The notes beneath the pieces were generated by a model. It ran no database searches and was not told the origin of the DNA. It saw only the letters and a list, made by a program, of their open reading frames with translations. Position numbers and translations under genes: made by a program. A stretch of DNA of 64,000 nucleotides from Gordionus sp. m RMFG-2023 (Eukaryota; Nematomorpha; Gordioida; Chordodea; Parachordodidae), in NCBI RefSeq assembly GCF_954871325.1, contig NC_088777.1:31907366-31971365 (forward strand). The letters run 5' to 3'. Positions 24,495 through 61,895 of this stretch are shown here, piece after piece. Every line of letters begins with the position of its first letter. Position 1 is the first letter of the stretch.

Positions 24495-26275
24495 TAAGGG
24501 AGACCAGGGCTAGTCGGCGCAATTTTTGTCAAAATCATCATAGCTCCGAAAATAATGATCATATAAGATCTTACCAAATACCAATAGATACCTTAAACAT
24601 CTACCTATAAATATATACTGTTATATTTTTTAAATATTTAATAATTATTTTTCTAGAATGGTTTTAGTAAAAGTCATTTTTTGAACCTATTAACCCCGAC
24701 CCCGTGGTTAGTCGGATCATCGATGGGGCTAGTCGAATCAAGTGGTTTATTAGGCTTCTTATGGGACAAAAAAAATTTTTCGCAGATTTTAATATATAAC
24801 TATGATACTTTATTTATATAATATTCTATTTATAATTATAACAAATAAAATAACAATCTTTTTTGACAGAGAACTACTCTACATTGAAACCAATCTTCAA
24901 AATTATGAAAACTTTTCTAATCCTGTTTACATATAATACACACATCTTTTGTTAATGTTTATATTTATTAATAATAAATTTACTCAAAATTTATCTAATT
25001 CTATATTTAAATATATAACATCATTTGATTTTATTATCAGGCTAAATATAATCTGATAACTAAAATGTTCATGTCCAATAAAATGAATTAATTTGAATCA
25101 TGTTATATTGTCAATTAAAATAGATATATATATATAAATATTTGTTTGTTAGATATAATTCATTTTAAATATATTGATATTATTATCAGGCTAAAATTTA
25201 TATGCTAAAATGTTCATATCTAATAAAATGTATTAATTTGAATCATATTAACTTGTCAATTAATAAAAACAAATATATATATATTATATTTGTTTGCTAG
25301 ATATAATTAATTTAAATAATTGATCTTATTATCAAGCTAAAATTTATATATGCAATATATATAATATCTGTGACAATATATAATATATATTCACAATATG
25401 TATATGAAGATTTTAGTTTGCAAGATATTTATATAGGTCTGATATTATATTAAAATTGAAATGTATTATGAAAAATCAATCACATTAATAAATTTATATA
25501 ATAATTATTATTTAATATATTACATTTATAAAATATTATATTATGATTATTTGTACAATATATAATATATTATCACAATATGTATATGAAGATTTTAGTT
25601 TGCAAGATATTTATTTAGGTCTGATATTATATTAAAATTGAAATGTATTATGAAAAATCAATCACATTAATAAATTTATATAATAATTATTATTTAATAT
25701 ATTACATTTATAAAATATTATATTTTAACCTGTAATAAATGGTATTTTTCTTAATGAGATATCATTTTCATAGAGTTTTATAGTTTCTTCATAATCTTTT
25801 TTTAATAAAAATTTTACTATTTTGAATTTTGCATATATATTTGGGTACCATAATAATATAATAAAAATTGACTGATTGCGCCGACTAGCCACGATTCTAC
25901 TAACCTCAATGGTGGTAATATTATTAATTTGATCTTAACATATATTTAAGCATTATATATCAATCTAAAACTTTCCCAAATATTAAAATAGATATTTAAC
26001 TTTCATATAATGTTCATTTTGTCATGTTTAAACTTTTAATTTTTTAATACAACCTAATAATATAAAGTGAAAATATTGTAATTTTTACGTCAAAAACATG
26101 TCATAACGGATAAAAATTTAAATAGCTAAATATTATAAATTATTTTCATCCCCAATTATGGATATTATAGAATTCTATTTTAGAATTAAATTTCAAATTT
26201 TAATCTTTACTAGATTTAAAATAAAATCCTTTGAACCGACAAGCCCCTTGCGCCGACTAGCCCTGGTCTCCCCTA
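24495..26275. mobile_element. pogo/Tigger-type element, internally deleted copy A
   Basis: The element is 24497-26273, flanked by TA on both sides. Its ends are AGGGAGACCAGGGCTAGTCG and, inverted, GGGGAGACCAGGGCTAGTCG. The CTAGTCGG motif recurs inside both ends (near 24694, 24727 and 25884). It is related to the element at 40187-42767 but inverted with respect to it and without transposase coding. The uninterrupted right LTR (28398-28798) shows the empty site. Confidence 0.88.
25040..25735. repeat. Two tandem duplications inside pogo copy A
   Basis: A unit of about 150 bases (TTATTATCAGGCTAAA...AAAATGTTCAT...TTGTCAATTAA) is present about two and a half times at 25040-25340. A unit of about 185 bases (CACAATATGTATATGAAGAT...) occurs twice at 25375-25735, with near identity between copies. 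The related copy B keeps similar sequence next to its coding pieces. Confidence 0.7.
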
Positions 26276-27763
26276 TCACTGAATAATAAATACATGACTC
26301 TCTTTATATATCTTATTTTGTCAACAATTTAAATATGTTAAAATAAATCAATAAGTAAATAAACAAACATTATAGGTTACGCAAAACGAAAATAAAATAA
26401 AATTAGATGTAATATAAACTCTGATATAAACTAAATTTGAGTTAAGCAAAAACTAAATATAAATATAAATCGTATCAATGATATTTTTGCCATAAAACAT
26501 TAAAACTTTAAAATTAAATAAATATCATTAAAATAAATATTTATAACATTCCCTCCTTTGTTTTATTCATATGAGAGGTTTGCTAAGTTAAGCTTTTCGA
26601 TTGTGCTCTTCACCCATCTTGTTGTTTATCGTCATCTCGTTTGATTGTTTTCGTTATCATTCGATAATGATAATAGTTATCAATATTATTTTAAATTTAT
26701 AGCAAATAGAATAATTGTAATAAGAATGAATTCGTATAATTCATATGATATTATATGAATAATGGAATTAGGAATAAATCGGAATAAAATTGAGAACATT
26801 GAATAATATCCACAACGTTGAAAAATAAAATGAGAATCAATACTGATTATTATATTTTCATATTTAATCGAATTAATTTTCAATAATAATCATTTAAATA
26901 TTAAAAATTGAATTATTTATCACCTTGTTCAATGAGGTTCTCCCTCCTTATAATTTTCAGGAAATTATTTAAACTTGGCTCTTTGTTCTTTAAAATGTGA
27001 AGTATCTTAATATCTTAAAAGTCCTTACTTTCATCAACGTTTTTATATTAAACAAATTCATAAACATGGGGATTTTTAAATGTTAATTATATCACCTTTT
27101 CATAATTTTAATTTTATATGAATAAGGGATTTAATCATATTTTTAACAGTTTTACATTTAAAGTAAGATTTGAATTTTGATGACTTCGAAAATTTTGTTT
27201 ACATAAATTTTAGATTTTATATCTATTTCTTTTTAGGTCCGTGAAGTTGGCGGAACGATGTGAGGATCAATTAACAAAACCTATGCCAATATTTAGAGTC
27301 TTAATTGATCCTAATTGATCTTCAAACCAAACATCAGCGGAATCAAAGGTTAAAGAGTTATAAGCAAAATAAATCATAGTTTTCTTTAGTTACTAAATTT
27401 TATTAAATAATATACTATCATTATGAATTTCACTCATACGTGTTAATTTTATGAATACTAATTTTTTTTATTTATAAGATTTATGCCCTTATTACTAGTT
27501 AAACTCATAATGATAATCTTCCTGCATATTATTATAAAAGCTCAAGATTTTTTAAGCGTCGGGAGACTTAAATTCCTCATCTGTCGAAATGGTCACTTTT
27601 TAATAGTTTTCAGATACGTTATTTGTTACAAAATTTGCTTTATTGCGATCGCTTAACTTACTAGTCTCAAAAAATTCATTAATTTTTGAAATATATAAGT
27701 GCATATCACCTATTTGCTTGGGAAAAGATAAAAAAGGCCTCTGTCTCATCTATAGGTAAACTG

Positions 27764-27977
27764 ATAGTTATCTCGGTATCACCTTTGGTGGACTAAGCCA
27801 TAATTATTTTATAAAACAATTTTAATTAATTTTCCTTTTATAAAAAAATTTACAATTATATATAATCTTTATAGTTATCTCGGTATCACCTTTGGTGGAC
27901 TAAGCCATAATTATTTTATAAAACAATTTTAATTAATTTTCCTTTTATAAAAAAATTTACAACTATATATAATCTTT
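27764..27977. repeat. 107-base tandem duplication
   Basis: Two adjacent copies beginning ATAGTTATCTCGGTATCACC at 27764 and 27871 are almost identical, so this is a recent duplication inside the LTR-element interior. Confidence 0.85.
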
Positions 27978-28798
27978 AAATCATTTTTTTTATTATTTTT
28001 TTAGTTACTTTATCACGATTTTCTATATATTTATTTATGTCCATTATGATTACATAAATATTAACATATAGATATACTTTTATTTTGAAATAATATTTTA
28101 AATTATGATTAACTAGATAAATTCCTTTACTGCTTAGGTACGTTTAGAATTGTCTCATTTTAACTAACATCTATGGTAAAATATCCATAGTAAAATATCC
28201 ATAGTCATAAGATATTCTGGACTTTAAAAGAAAAAAAATCCCAAATTTAAGTAAAAAGAAGAAAAATAATAAATTTTTGTTATCATAAAATGACAATTCA
28301 TGTATATTTGTGGTTTTTATTTATTTATGATATTTAATTCAAAGTATTATTGTTATAATCGGAAGATACCATCTTCTCCTCGGAGCTGCCACCATGTTGT
28401 TTATAGAGAGATAAAAAATTTAATGGTGGTTGGAGAATAATGTATTTAACACATTCTATAATTGTCATCAAGTCAGATTTTAAATATATAATTATAATTT
28501 TATTGAATCACACATCAAAATATATATCACTGAATCATAAATAATATATGACTGTCTTTATATATCTCTTTTTGTCAAAAATTTAGATAAGTTAAAATAA
28601 ATCAATAGGTAAATATTCATTCATTTTAAGTTACGCAAAACGAATGTAAAATAAAATTAAATATAATTTAAACGATGATACAAATGGAATTTGAGTTAAG
28701 AAAAACTAAATATAACTATAAATCGTGCTTTAGCCGTAAAACATTGAAACTTTAAAACAAAAATAAATATCATTAAAATAAAGCTAATAAATTTAACA

Positions 28799-29219
28799 TG
28801 TCAAAAATATATATATATATATATATATAACAATTAACATATTTCATTTAAATTTAATGATCATTTTAAAAATGAGTGGGATTTCCTTAAAAGAAAATTT
28901 GAGATTACTATTAAGAATTTAAATTTCTCTTCTATTTATAAGTAAGCATTTTTTTATTTGCTGCCCCAACGCTTGCCCAACATTATATAATCATATGATA
29001 GTATCTTTATTTATTTTTAAAAAAATTACAATATTATATTTGTTTTTCCAATGTTAAATTTTCGCAAGGTCTATAAGTCGAAAGGCTTGGTAATACGAAA
29101 GGCTAAAAAATAATATTGAAAATAAAATAACAAAGAAAATTATTAATGAGAAATTTGATTGATTTATTACTTTCTTTACGAGAAAAATATTATATTAACA
29201 TATTATAATATTTTAAAAA
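28799..29219. other. AT-rich DNA, (TA)n microsatellite
   Basis: No exon seen. A TA dinucleotide run lies at 28807-28830. Confidence 0.4.
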
Positions 29220-29340
29220 AATGAAAATTTTAAGATCTTCTTAATTTTTTTATTTATTCTTTGATATAATTTGCGGTTTTAATTTAATTTTATTATATTA
29301 ATTTTTAAATTAAATTTTTGATTAAATTATATTTCGTTAT

Positions 29341-29963
29341 GATTTTATACCCAGTGGTGTGTGATATATGCTTGCAAACCGAAGGTCCCAGGTTCATTCC
29401 TGGTAAGGAACTAAAGAATTTCGGGTTTTCTTCGATGACGGATGGCTTTAGACATATGATATGATTAATTTCTGGGCCGGAAAATGCCACCCCGGTCACC
29501 GACAGGTTTGGACAGCCGGGTGCTAGGATACTTGTCTAATAAACCAAAAAAGACGGCCAGCTGAATTCGTGGGTCAGGTGATAACGATTTCTTGGCCAGC
29601 GCTAAGATGATGGGATGATGGTGATCTCGGGGGCCGCTCAAGCTCAATGTCTACCAATACAATGGACTTGATAACGATCCTCCGGTGGGAGATCAAGATT
29701 GGGATATCTGTCGATTTGATAATTCGGTGTGAGGAATACTCCGGTGGAATATCTGGTCGATATTGATTTGATACACCGATGGGAGATCAAGATACTTTGG
29801 CCTCTATAGCGATACACCGGTGATCGATACAAATGAAATCGATCAGAAATACAAATATAAATTAGATAAAAATAAATAGCATGAGAAAGTGGAGATAGTT
29901 AGTAAAGGAGCTTACCACCAGAAAAGGTGAAAGCTAAAAGGAAAAAAAAGAGAAGATTTTATA
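29341..29963 (+). mobile_element. SINE-like element with tRNA-like head and LINE tail
   Basis: The insertion is 29350-29954, flanked by GATTTTATA on both sides (29341-29349 and 29955-29963). The head (29350-29410) resembles a tRNA-type promoter with B box GGTTCATTCCTGG and a decayed A box. It then shares CACCCCGGTCACCGACA and ATACTTGT.TAATAAAC with the 5' region of the LINE at 51421-55075. It ends with the same tail, GGAGCTTACCACCAG followed by GGTGAAAGCTAAA. A CCGGTGGGAGATCAAGAT-like motif repeats at 29680-29790. The best reading is a short derivative mobilised by the LINE. Confidence 0.8.
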
Positions 29964-30499
29964 TGAATACAATTTAAAAAAATGGAATTTTTGAATTTTT
30001 TTAAAACTAAATTGATAGTAAGTATAAAGATATTGTAAGTACTGGATTACGAAGTAATTGACAAATATAAATTAAATGATAAAAATTTTTTAAGTTTTCG
30101 ATTCGAAAAATTATTTTTTGTCGCGAAAACATTCAGAGGGAAAAGGCTAACATTTTAAACGTAATTTCAAATATTTTTATATCATTGTACGAATTAAATT
30201 TCCTATCTAAAAGTGTTTAGATGTATTTTTTTAAGTTTCCGGTTCGAAATATTTTTTTTGTCACGAAAACATTAAGAGGGAAAAAACTAACATTTTAAAA
30301 TAGGAAATCTAAGTACAATGATATAAAAATATTTGAAATTACGTTTAAAATGTTAGCCCCCCCCCCCTCTAATGTTTTCGAAAATAAAATATGTCATTAA
30401 ATTTATATTTGTCATTTACTTCTTCCAGCTTACAATATTTTTATACTATCAATTTAGTTTTGAAAAAAACTTAAAATTTAAATAGAATAAAAATATAAT

Positions 30500-30689
30500 T
30501 TCAAAAACAGAGACCTGCAGAGAACCATATTTTCAAAAAAATTTTTCGGCCCGGATTTTTTTTATATATTTTTGATTTTTACAGCTAAAAATGGCAATTT
30601 CAAAATATTTGGTTTTAAAAATTTTTTAAAAAAATTTCAGGCCCGTCCCGGATTTAAAAAAGCCGGGCCTGCAGGTCTCTGTTCAAAAA
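30500..30689. mobile_element. 174-base hAT MITE, GGCCCGG class
   Basis: The element 30508-30681 has ends CAGAGACCTGCAG and, inverted, CAGAGACCTGCAGG. The TSD TTCAAAAA is exact on both sides. It is the shortest copy of the family also seen at 35975-39660, 59890-60155 and 61353-61751. Confidence 0.92.
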
Positions 30690-30949
30690 TTCCATTTTTT
30701 TATTATTGTATTCATATAAAATCATAACCAAATATAATTTAATCAAAAATTTAATTTAAAAATTAATGTAATAAAAATTAAATTAAAAACGCAAATTATA
30801 TCAAAGAATGAAAAAAAAATTGAAAAGATCTTAAAATTTCCATTCATATCGTACCGCCTTTAATTTTTTAGTTATAATTAGGTATTTTGTCGGTAAATTT
30901 TCGGTAAATTTCGCTTAAGCCTAAAATTCATATGCTCAAATATCTTAAG

Positions 30950-31310
30950 CTTACTGCTCAATTTACAAGCTTTTATAAATATCATATCGCAGCTCTCATT
31001 TTCAAGCCATATTACAATAAAAAGAAAAGTAGCATTACTTTATAATTCAATAATCCATAAATCTTATATTTATCTTATTACATTGCAGCTATTTATTACT
31101 CAATTTACAAGCTTTTATGAATATTATATTGAATCTTCAATTTCAATTAAACCATATTACCGTTTAAAAAAGAGTAGCCTTACTTTATAATTCAATAATC
31201 CATAAATCTTATTATAATGCAGCTAATTATTATATAATTTACAAGCTTTTATAAATATTATATTGCAGATATTCATTTTCAATTAAACCATATTGCAGTA
31301 AAAAAAAGAA
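30950..31310. repeat. Tandem repeat, about 120-140-base unit
   Basis: The segment AATTTACAAGCTTTTAT recurs near 30959, 31102 and 31221. Between the first two copies and between the second and third, TACTTTATAATTCAATAATC also recurs. Copies differ by small indels, so the array is old. Confidence 0.75.
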
Positions 31311-31904
31311 AGGTATATTTTATTCAAAAATGGATATATAAATTACATATAATTGAAGATGCCTATTCCCAAATTTCCGTTTACATAAATATTATAATGA
31401 ATCAAATACTTATTGTAGCTCAAAAGCATCATGCAAAGGGAAAGACATACTCAAATATAATGTATTTAGTATATCTAAAGAGTGTACTGGCAGATAAATA
31501 TTTTTAAATATATATAAATTAAATGTATTAAAGATCCAAATTGCTACCAGCAAAAATTCAAATCAATATCAACACAAAGTTTATGATGAATAGAAATATA
31601 AAAATCATCTTTCATATTGTACGTTTATATCTTTGTTTCGCGCACTATTATAAAATTATTTTTTTTATTTAACCTGATATATATGTAATTAAATTCTTAT
31701 AAAATACATTTTAATATTGTCTACACAGGCATGAAAAAATAAAATTATATTCGCGAATTTTTAGAAAAATTTCATAATGAAAAATAATTTAGTTTTGTGT
31801 TGTCAAATTATAGTGCCACTCCGTTTTAAAAGCTAATAATGCACTTGAAATAAACAAAAATATTTATATGTATCCATAATTATATTATATAAATATTTAC
31901 GATA
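31311..31904. other. AT-rich DNA, nothing identified
   Basis: No exon, repeat or element end recognised between the two tandem arrays. Confidence 0.25.
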
Positions 31905-32236
31905 AAAATTTTATTAAAGGAGTTCTTAGTAAGAAAAAAAATTAACGATCCCATTAATCATTAGAAATAACAAAAAAAATTGAGTAAATCAGATATTTAA
32001 AGGAATAATAAGTATAAATACCTACTATTTAATTATTTATAGAGTTTCTAGTAAAAAAAATTAACAATCCCATTAATTATTAGAAATCATAAGAAAAATA
32101 TGATTAAATCTGATATTTATAGGAATAATAAGTATAAATACCTACTATAAAAATTTTATTTATAGAATTCATAGTAAAAAAAAATTAACGATCCCATTAA
32201 TTATTAGAAATCATAAGAAAAATATGATTAAATCGT
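31905..32236. repeat. Tandem repeat, about 122-base unit, three copies
   Basis: The units share TCCCATTAATTATTAGAAAT and GGAATAATAAGTATAAATAC; copies start near 31917, 32038 and 32160. It lies just downstream of the last exon of the fibrinogen-related gene. Confidence 0.8.
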
Positions 32237-32637
32237 ATAAGATTTCTTTGGTTAATATTGATTTGCAATTCTACAGATATATTATAAGTATATTCATATC
32301 ACAACTTTTCATTTATTTACAAATGCATTACATACAAATTAATTATGAAATAGTGAACAAAATGTAATGTAGAAAGATTTCAGCTCTGACTTACAATAAG
32401 AAAGGTATAATATGATATATATATATATAACATATTAATGGTCAAATGTAGCATCATAATAGGAAATGTGTACAAAAATCAATTAAAATAATATACAAGA
32501 TGCAAGATAGATGATATTTATATTAACAAATGATTAGCATAAAATTTAATTAAAATTATCTACAATTACTTTGGTAATTATGGTAAAAAAAAATTTAGAA
32601 TTTTAAAAATTAAAATGAGTCAAATATTTTAGGCGTA

Positions 32638-57419
<24,782 letters not shown>

Positions 57420-57473
57420 CTTAATTTAAAAATAAGTTTTTTAAAAAAATTAAACAAACGAATGAGTAGTCTA

Positions 57474-58373
57474 TCTATATATATAATCACCGTAATCAAG
57501 AAATGAACGTTTTCATATAATCTTAATGTTAATTTTTATTTTTCCTATCATTTAAATGTTAATTTTTATTTTTTCTATCAACTTTCCTATCCTCTTAATA
57601 TTAAATAAATCGATGGAGACTATATATTTCTAATGTTAAATTTTAAGAAAATTTTTTGTACATCACGGAATTCAAACCTATGACTTAACGATTTGAAGGC
57701 AAACGTTCTTACACGCAGCCACCTTCTATATTAGATTTTGTAATATAATTTTTCTTATATAATTTAGATCTTATGTTATTTTAAAAAGAATACTAACCTC
57801 ACCTTAAATTATGGTAAGAATGAATATTATTAAATTTAAAATAGCAAATTAAATTATAATTAGCCAATTGAAAAATAAACATTTATCTCATATTAATTTT
57901 AGCGTAAGTATTTATATTCAATCAAAGTAAAATTTATTAATTTTTATAAAATTATTTTTATATTTCAATTTAGATTTAACAAATAAATTTAAATTATTTC
58001 CCACTCCAAAATATGGCAGTAAAATTTTTTTTTATCTCAACCACAATATGGGAGCTCTGCAATAGTATAAAATACCTATTTATCAATATCTTCCCATGCC
58101 AGAAAATTAACCTCCCTCACTAATCCTAAGTACTTATTATAATTTAGATTTAACAAATATATTTAAATTATATTTAGCCAATTGAAAAATAAATATTTAT
58201 CTCATATTACCACCCCAAAATATGCCAGTATAAAATTTTTATCTCAACAACAATATTTAAACTCTGGAAATGACATACAATACCAATTTATCAATATCTA
58301 CCCTACATTTTTAATTACAATTTCATATACAAGATTTTATTATTCCCGTCATTCTTGACGGGTTATCAACTAG
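57474..58373 (+). mobile_element. Non-autonomous Helitron-type element
   Basis: It starts TCTATATATATAATCACC directly after an A and ends CTAG directly before a T, the A/T target of Helitrons. Seven bases upstream of CTAG is a perfect 7-base stem with a 4-base loop, CCCGTCA-TTCT-TGACGGG (58345-58362). About 190 bases are repeated imperfectly in the interior (CCAATTGAAAAATAAA...ATTTATCAATATCT). No Rep/helicase coding. It lies just upstream of the first recognised exon of the fibrinogen-related gene. Confidence 0.78.
57660..57728 (-). other. tRNA-like segment inside the Helitron
   Basis: On the minus strand AGGTGGCTGCGTGTAAGAAC resembles an A box region and GGTTTGAATTCC a B box. It is similar in layout to the LINE/SINE head but different in sequence. 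It looks like a captured or decayed tRNA-derived SINE head. Confidence 0.4.
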
Positions 58374-59029
58374 TTATATATAATATAAATATTAAAATTA
58401 TAAATCAACAAAATCAGCCAGAAAATTTAAAAAAATATTAACATGGAGTTAAACCTCATTGGAAATAATAATTTTTAAAAACTATTAGAAAATTTTCGGC
58501 CAGTTTGGACTTTTGGATGGTATACCTCTTAATTTTTATATATTGTTTTCAATGATATATCATATCTACTACTCACATTCATTCATTAAAATATTGTATA
58601 AATCAGATAGTGCAGCGTCATTTGCCTTCATATAGAAAAATTTATTCATATGAGGTAGAGAGCTACACTTTTTTTTATTTTGTAGATGAGGGATTTGACT
58701 ACATATATATAATTTGTTCTGATTAGTTAATGTTTCAAAATATTATGGTAAAAATGCAAAATACCCATCGTTTTGCCCGAGCCTCCTCATCTAATAACTC
58801 AAAATTATCTTTATTCTAAAATGATAGAGATTATTTTACAATACCAAAAAAAATAGTTAAATAACTAGATTTCGATATAAAATTTTTAACTTCACATAAA
58901 AATAATTAGTTGAATAATTTGTAAAATATTTTACCTTTATTTATAAACCTGTTAAGTGTTTTCTAACAATCGATAAAATAATTTTGAAATGCAAATAGGA
59001 AATATGAGAAGTGAATAAATACTTTGTTT
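58374..59029. other. AT-rich DNA, nothing identified
   Basis: It should contain or precede the missing 5' exon of the fibrinogen-related gene, but no ATG exon with a signal-peptide-like stretch and a donor was convincing. Confidence 0.3.
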
Positions 59030-59815
59030 CCAATAGAATTTCTTATTATGAGAGCACAAAATGTTAACAATATTTTTTATATTTTGTTCTATTCGGGTAT
59101 CCAAAAAAAATGTCATTGCCCTTATTTTTATAATTTTTGCGAACAAATTCCCATTTAAAAAGAGCATAAATTTTTTTATTGTTATTTTAATATTAATGGA
59201 CGTCATGGCTAAGCAAGGATTTATATATTCATTCCATTATCGCTAATTTTCTTTTTTCATCATTCATTTAAAAAATACTTATAAAAGTAAGTATTCATCA
59301 ATAAAATATGTTCCTTCCAGGTTCTAGCTAATTATGCACATGCGATTACATTTTAGAATTAATATTTTTTATACCAAAAAATTAATTTCTTTTTAGTATA
59401 TTAGATGACATAATGATGGTATTTTTAGCAAATAAAATTACTTGATGCGATTCTTTCAACCTCCTTCATTAAAAAAAATTTATTCTATATCACTTTCAAA
59501 ATCTTATATGGCAAAATATTTTTGTAAAAAATAAGGATATCTGAGTACTCTTTTCTATAAAAAAACAACTTTCTTTTTATTCAAAAATAAGTTTATAGAT
59601 ATTCTTCTTTTTTTAAAAAAATATAGTTTATTTCGAGTATTTTATAATATATTTTTGTGAAATACCATAAATGCACAAAATTATTTGAGCAAATAAAAAA
59701 AAATGGTAAAAATAGGGGTATTGATATTTTTATTTTCTCATGATGTTCGAATTGAATGAGAACAAAGTATAAAAAATGTTGTTTACGTATTTTGTGCTCT
59801 CATAATAAGAGTTTC
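59030..59815. mobile_element. Foldback/MITE-like inverted repeat
   Basis: CTTATTATGAGAGCACAAAA at 59041 is matched inverted at 59788-59808. Homology continues inward (ACAATATTTTTTATATTTTG / CAAAGTATAAAAAATGTTGT). Outer limits and TSD not resolved. Open frames on both strands here are by-products. Confidence 0.5.
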
Positions 59816-59889
59816 TGTTTGAAAAAAAAACAGCAAACCGTGTAATAATCGCGATTTAAAATATTCGGTTGTGTATTTTTAAAAAAAAT

Positions 59890-60155
59890 TTTTTTAGACC
59901 CAGCCTCTTCTAAAAAAAATTTAGGCCCGGCTAGGAGATTTTTTTTAAAAATAAATCCTAGGTATGGCCAAGGCATTTTTTAAAAAAATTAAAGATCGGC
60001 CCGGGTATTTTTTTAAAGCCTAACCAGGGTATTAGGCCGGGCCTGGATATTTCTTAAAAAAATATATATAAACATTTTTAACACGGCCCCGGTTTATTTA
60101 AAAAAATTACCACTCCGCCCTAAGGGCTTTGGCTTGTGCCTGCAGGTCTCTTGTT
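59890..60155. mobile_element. GGCCCGG-class hAT MITE, left end lost
   Basis: The right end (inverted AGAGACCTGCAGGCAC) and interior GC/AT blocks match the family at 30508 and 35975. The left terminal repeat is not recognisable. Confidence 0.6.
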
Positions 60156-60784
60156 TTTATATAAATAATTTTGATTTTGAATTTTATAATAAAAAAATTC
60201 GTAAAATATAAATCAGGGATGTGAACCCTTCGACAAAAAAAAAGAATCCAGGTCCGGGTTCGGGTACAGTAATAAAATTTAAAAAGGGCCAGGGTTCAGG
60301 GAACATAAAAAAATGACTTAAAATACTTTTTTTCATTCATTTATTATTATATTTCAATATATTCATAATTTACAAATAAAAAATTATAAAATGAAATAAT
60401 TTATATGTTAAATGTTTTATTCAATCGGACATTGGCGTACGCAGCGGGGGGGGGCAAATCCCCCTCCCCCAAAGCCAAAAAATGCAGATGCCGGATATAT
60501 TTTTCAAAATATTATTGTTTATATTAATTTATATTTGTTATTTATTCGTATCTCATATTAAATATATATTTAATTACATTTATTATCACATTTATCTACT
60601 AAGTTATTTTATCAATTAATTTCGATTTCAAGTTTTCTGGCGTAATATTTAATTATTATTTTCAAATTTTTAGTGGCGTAATATTTATCTACCATTTTCA
60701 AATTTCTAGTCAAATAATAATTATTTCTGAAACTTCTTGTCCAACAGGGAAAAAGAAATTGCAACTTTGTCCAACGCGATAGAG

Positions 60785-61895
60785 TCTCTGCCATCAAGCA
60801 GTAACAGCTTTTAAGGAGTTAGAAGAGCCAATTATTTGCTATTACTGAAATATCACAATGGCCTGAAAAAAATATTTCCTCAGAAGCAAGAAAATTATTG
60901 GATTCAATGCTTATTCCAAATTTTATTTCTCATTAGAATGTATTATTTAATTATACAACTATTTTAAGTATTACTTTTCAAAAACATGACATTGACTCGA
61001 TTAAGAAGATTAGAATAGCGGAGAGCATTTTATCAGAACTCAAGAAAATTAGGGCTAATGTTGATGAAGAATTTCATATTTTATTGTTGAGTCAAAAGCA
61101 GACTATACGTGTTTAATATTTGTCTCCCTCTACTTGTAGCAAGGCAAGCTCATCGTTAAAACATTAATATAGAATCAGTAGAAGAGTATATCTTAAATAC
61201 AGATGCATTTATAACCCAAAACTTACTAATCTGCAAATATTACTTCCACAAAAGCCTTCCACATTTTAGATTAAATTCCCAATGTATTAAAAGGGTTTAT
61301 AAACTCTTCCCATTAGTAAACTAATGAGAGAACATTCTTTTAAGAAGAATAACAGAGGCCTGGAGAAGTACCATTTGCAGGGCACGGCCCGGATTTTTTT
61401 AAAGATTTTTTACGGCCCGGCCTGGGTTTTTTTTAAAAAAATTTTCAGGCCCGGCCCGGCTTTTTAAAAAAAATGTTTAGGCCCGACTCGGCTTCTTTTA
61501 AAGGCCCGGCCCGGCTTTTTTTTAATAAAATTTTCAGGCCCGGCCCGTATTTTTTAAAAATAATTTATATATATTTTTGATTTTTATATCTAATAATAAC
61601 GATTTCAAATATAGGCTGTTTTAAAAAATACAGCCCGGATTGGGTGTTTTTTTAAAATAATTCAGGCCCGGCTTGGGTGTTTTTTTGGCCCGGGTATATT
61701 TAAAAAAATTAAAATGCTGTGCGGCCCGGATGCCGGGCCTGCAGGTCTCTGAAAAACATGCCAAGAAGTACAACATCTGAAAGTAGATTGAAAGGTTTGG
61801 ATCTTTTGAATATTCATAGGTATTTGACGACAAGCAAGGATGAGATAATTGAAAAATTAGCTCAATCACAACGAAAATTGGATTTTACATTGTAA
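60785..61895 (+). pseudogene. hAT transposase C-terminal part split by a MITE
   Basis: Before the MITE, fragments include a NERTF-type motif near 61323 (usually ERTFS.LRRIK). After it, the frame runs MPRSTTSESRLKGLDLLNIH (from 61758) to a stop near 61895, the usual hAT C-terminus. Upstream plus-strand sequence is decayed. The MITE lies exactly between the LRRIK and MRST parts. Confidence 0.65.
61353..61751. mobile_element. GGCCCGG-class hAT MITE (innermost layer)
   Basis: Ends CAGAGGCCTGGAG and, inverted, CAGAGACCTGCAGG, with GGCCCGGCC blocks between A/T stretches. Flanks AAGAATAA and AAAAACAT match at only five of eight, so the TSD is eroded. Confidence 0.8.

Larger units (their letters stand above)
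24367..28798. mobile_element. LTR-bearing fossil, short interior, pogo element inside left LTR
   Basis: Two direct repeats of about 400 bases are present: 24367-26548, counting a 1.78-kb insertion, and 28398-28798. Both begin TGTT and end AACA and share segments such as GGTGGTTGGAGAATAAT and TTACGCAAAACGAA. The interior is about 1.85 kb with no recognisable gag or pol, as in TRIM-type or internally deleted elements. No matching short TSD was seen. The LTR copies have diverged clearly, so the insertion is old. The pogo-type element at 24497-26273 landed in the left LTR later. Confidence 0.7.
29220..30845. mobile_element. Foldback element with a SINE in one arm and a MITE in the other
   Basis: The left arm (from 29220) and right arm (to about 30845) are inverted copies. 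Shared segments include TTTTAAGATCTT, TTTGATATAATTTGCG and ATTAAATTTTTGATTAAATT. Further in, GAGGGAAAAGGCTAACATTT at about 30130 pairs with AAATGTTAGCCCCC at about 30348. The centre is near 30200-30300. The SINE-like insertion (29350-29954) and the hAT MITE (30508-30681) each interrupt one arm only. The other arm therefore keeps the empty site for each. Superfamily unknown. Confidence 0.75.

Noticed and set aside
31905-32236. CRISPR-like array
   Set aside because: The repeated units are 122 bases, diverged and directly tandem with no spacers, in a eukaryotic context.
58952-59246. Open frames on both strands that could look like a signal-peptide exon
   Set aside because: They lie in an inverted-repeat element, and no donor joins in phase 1 to the exon at 57419.
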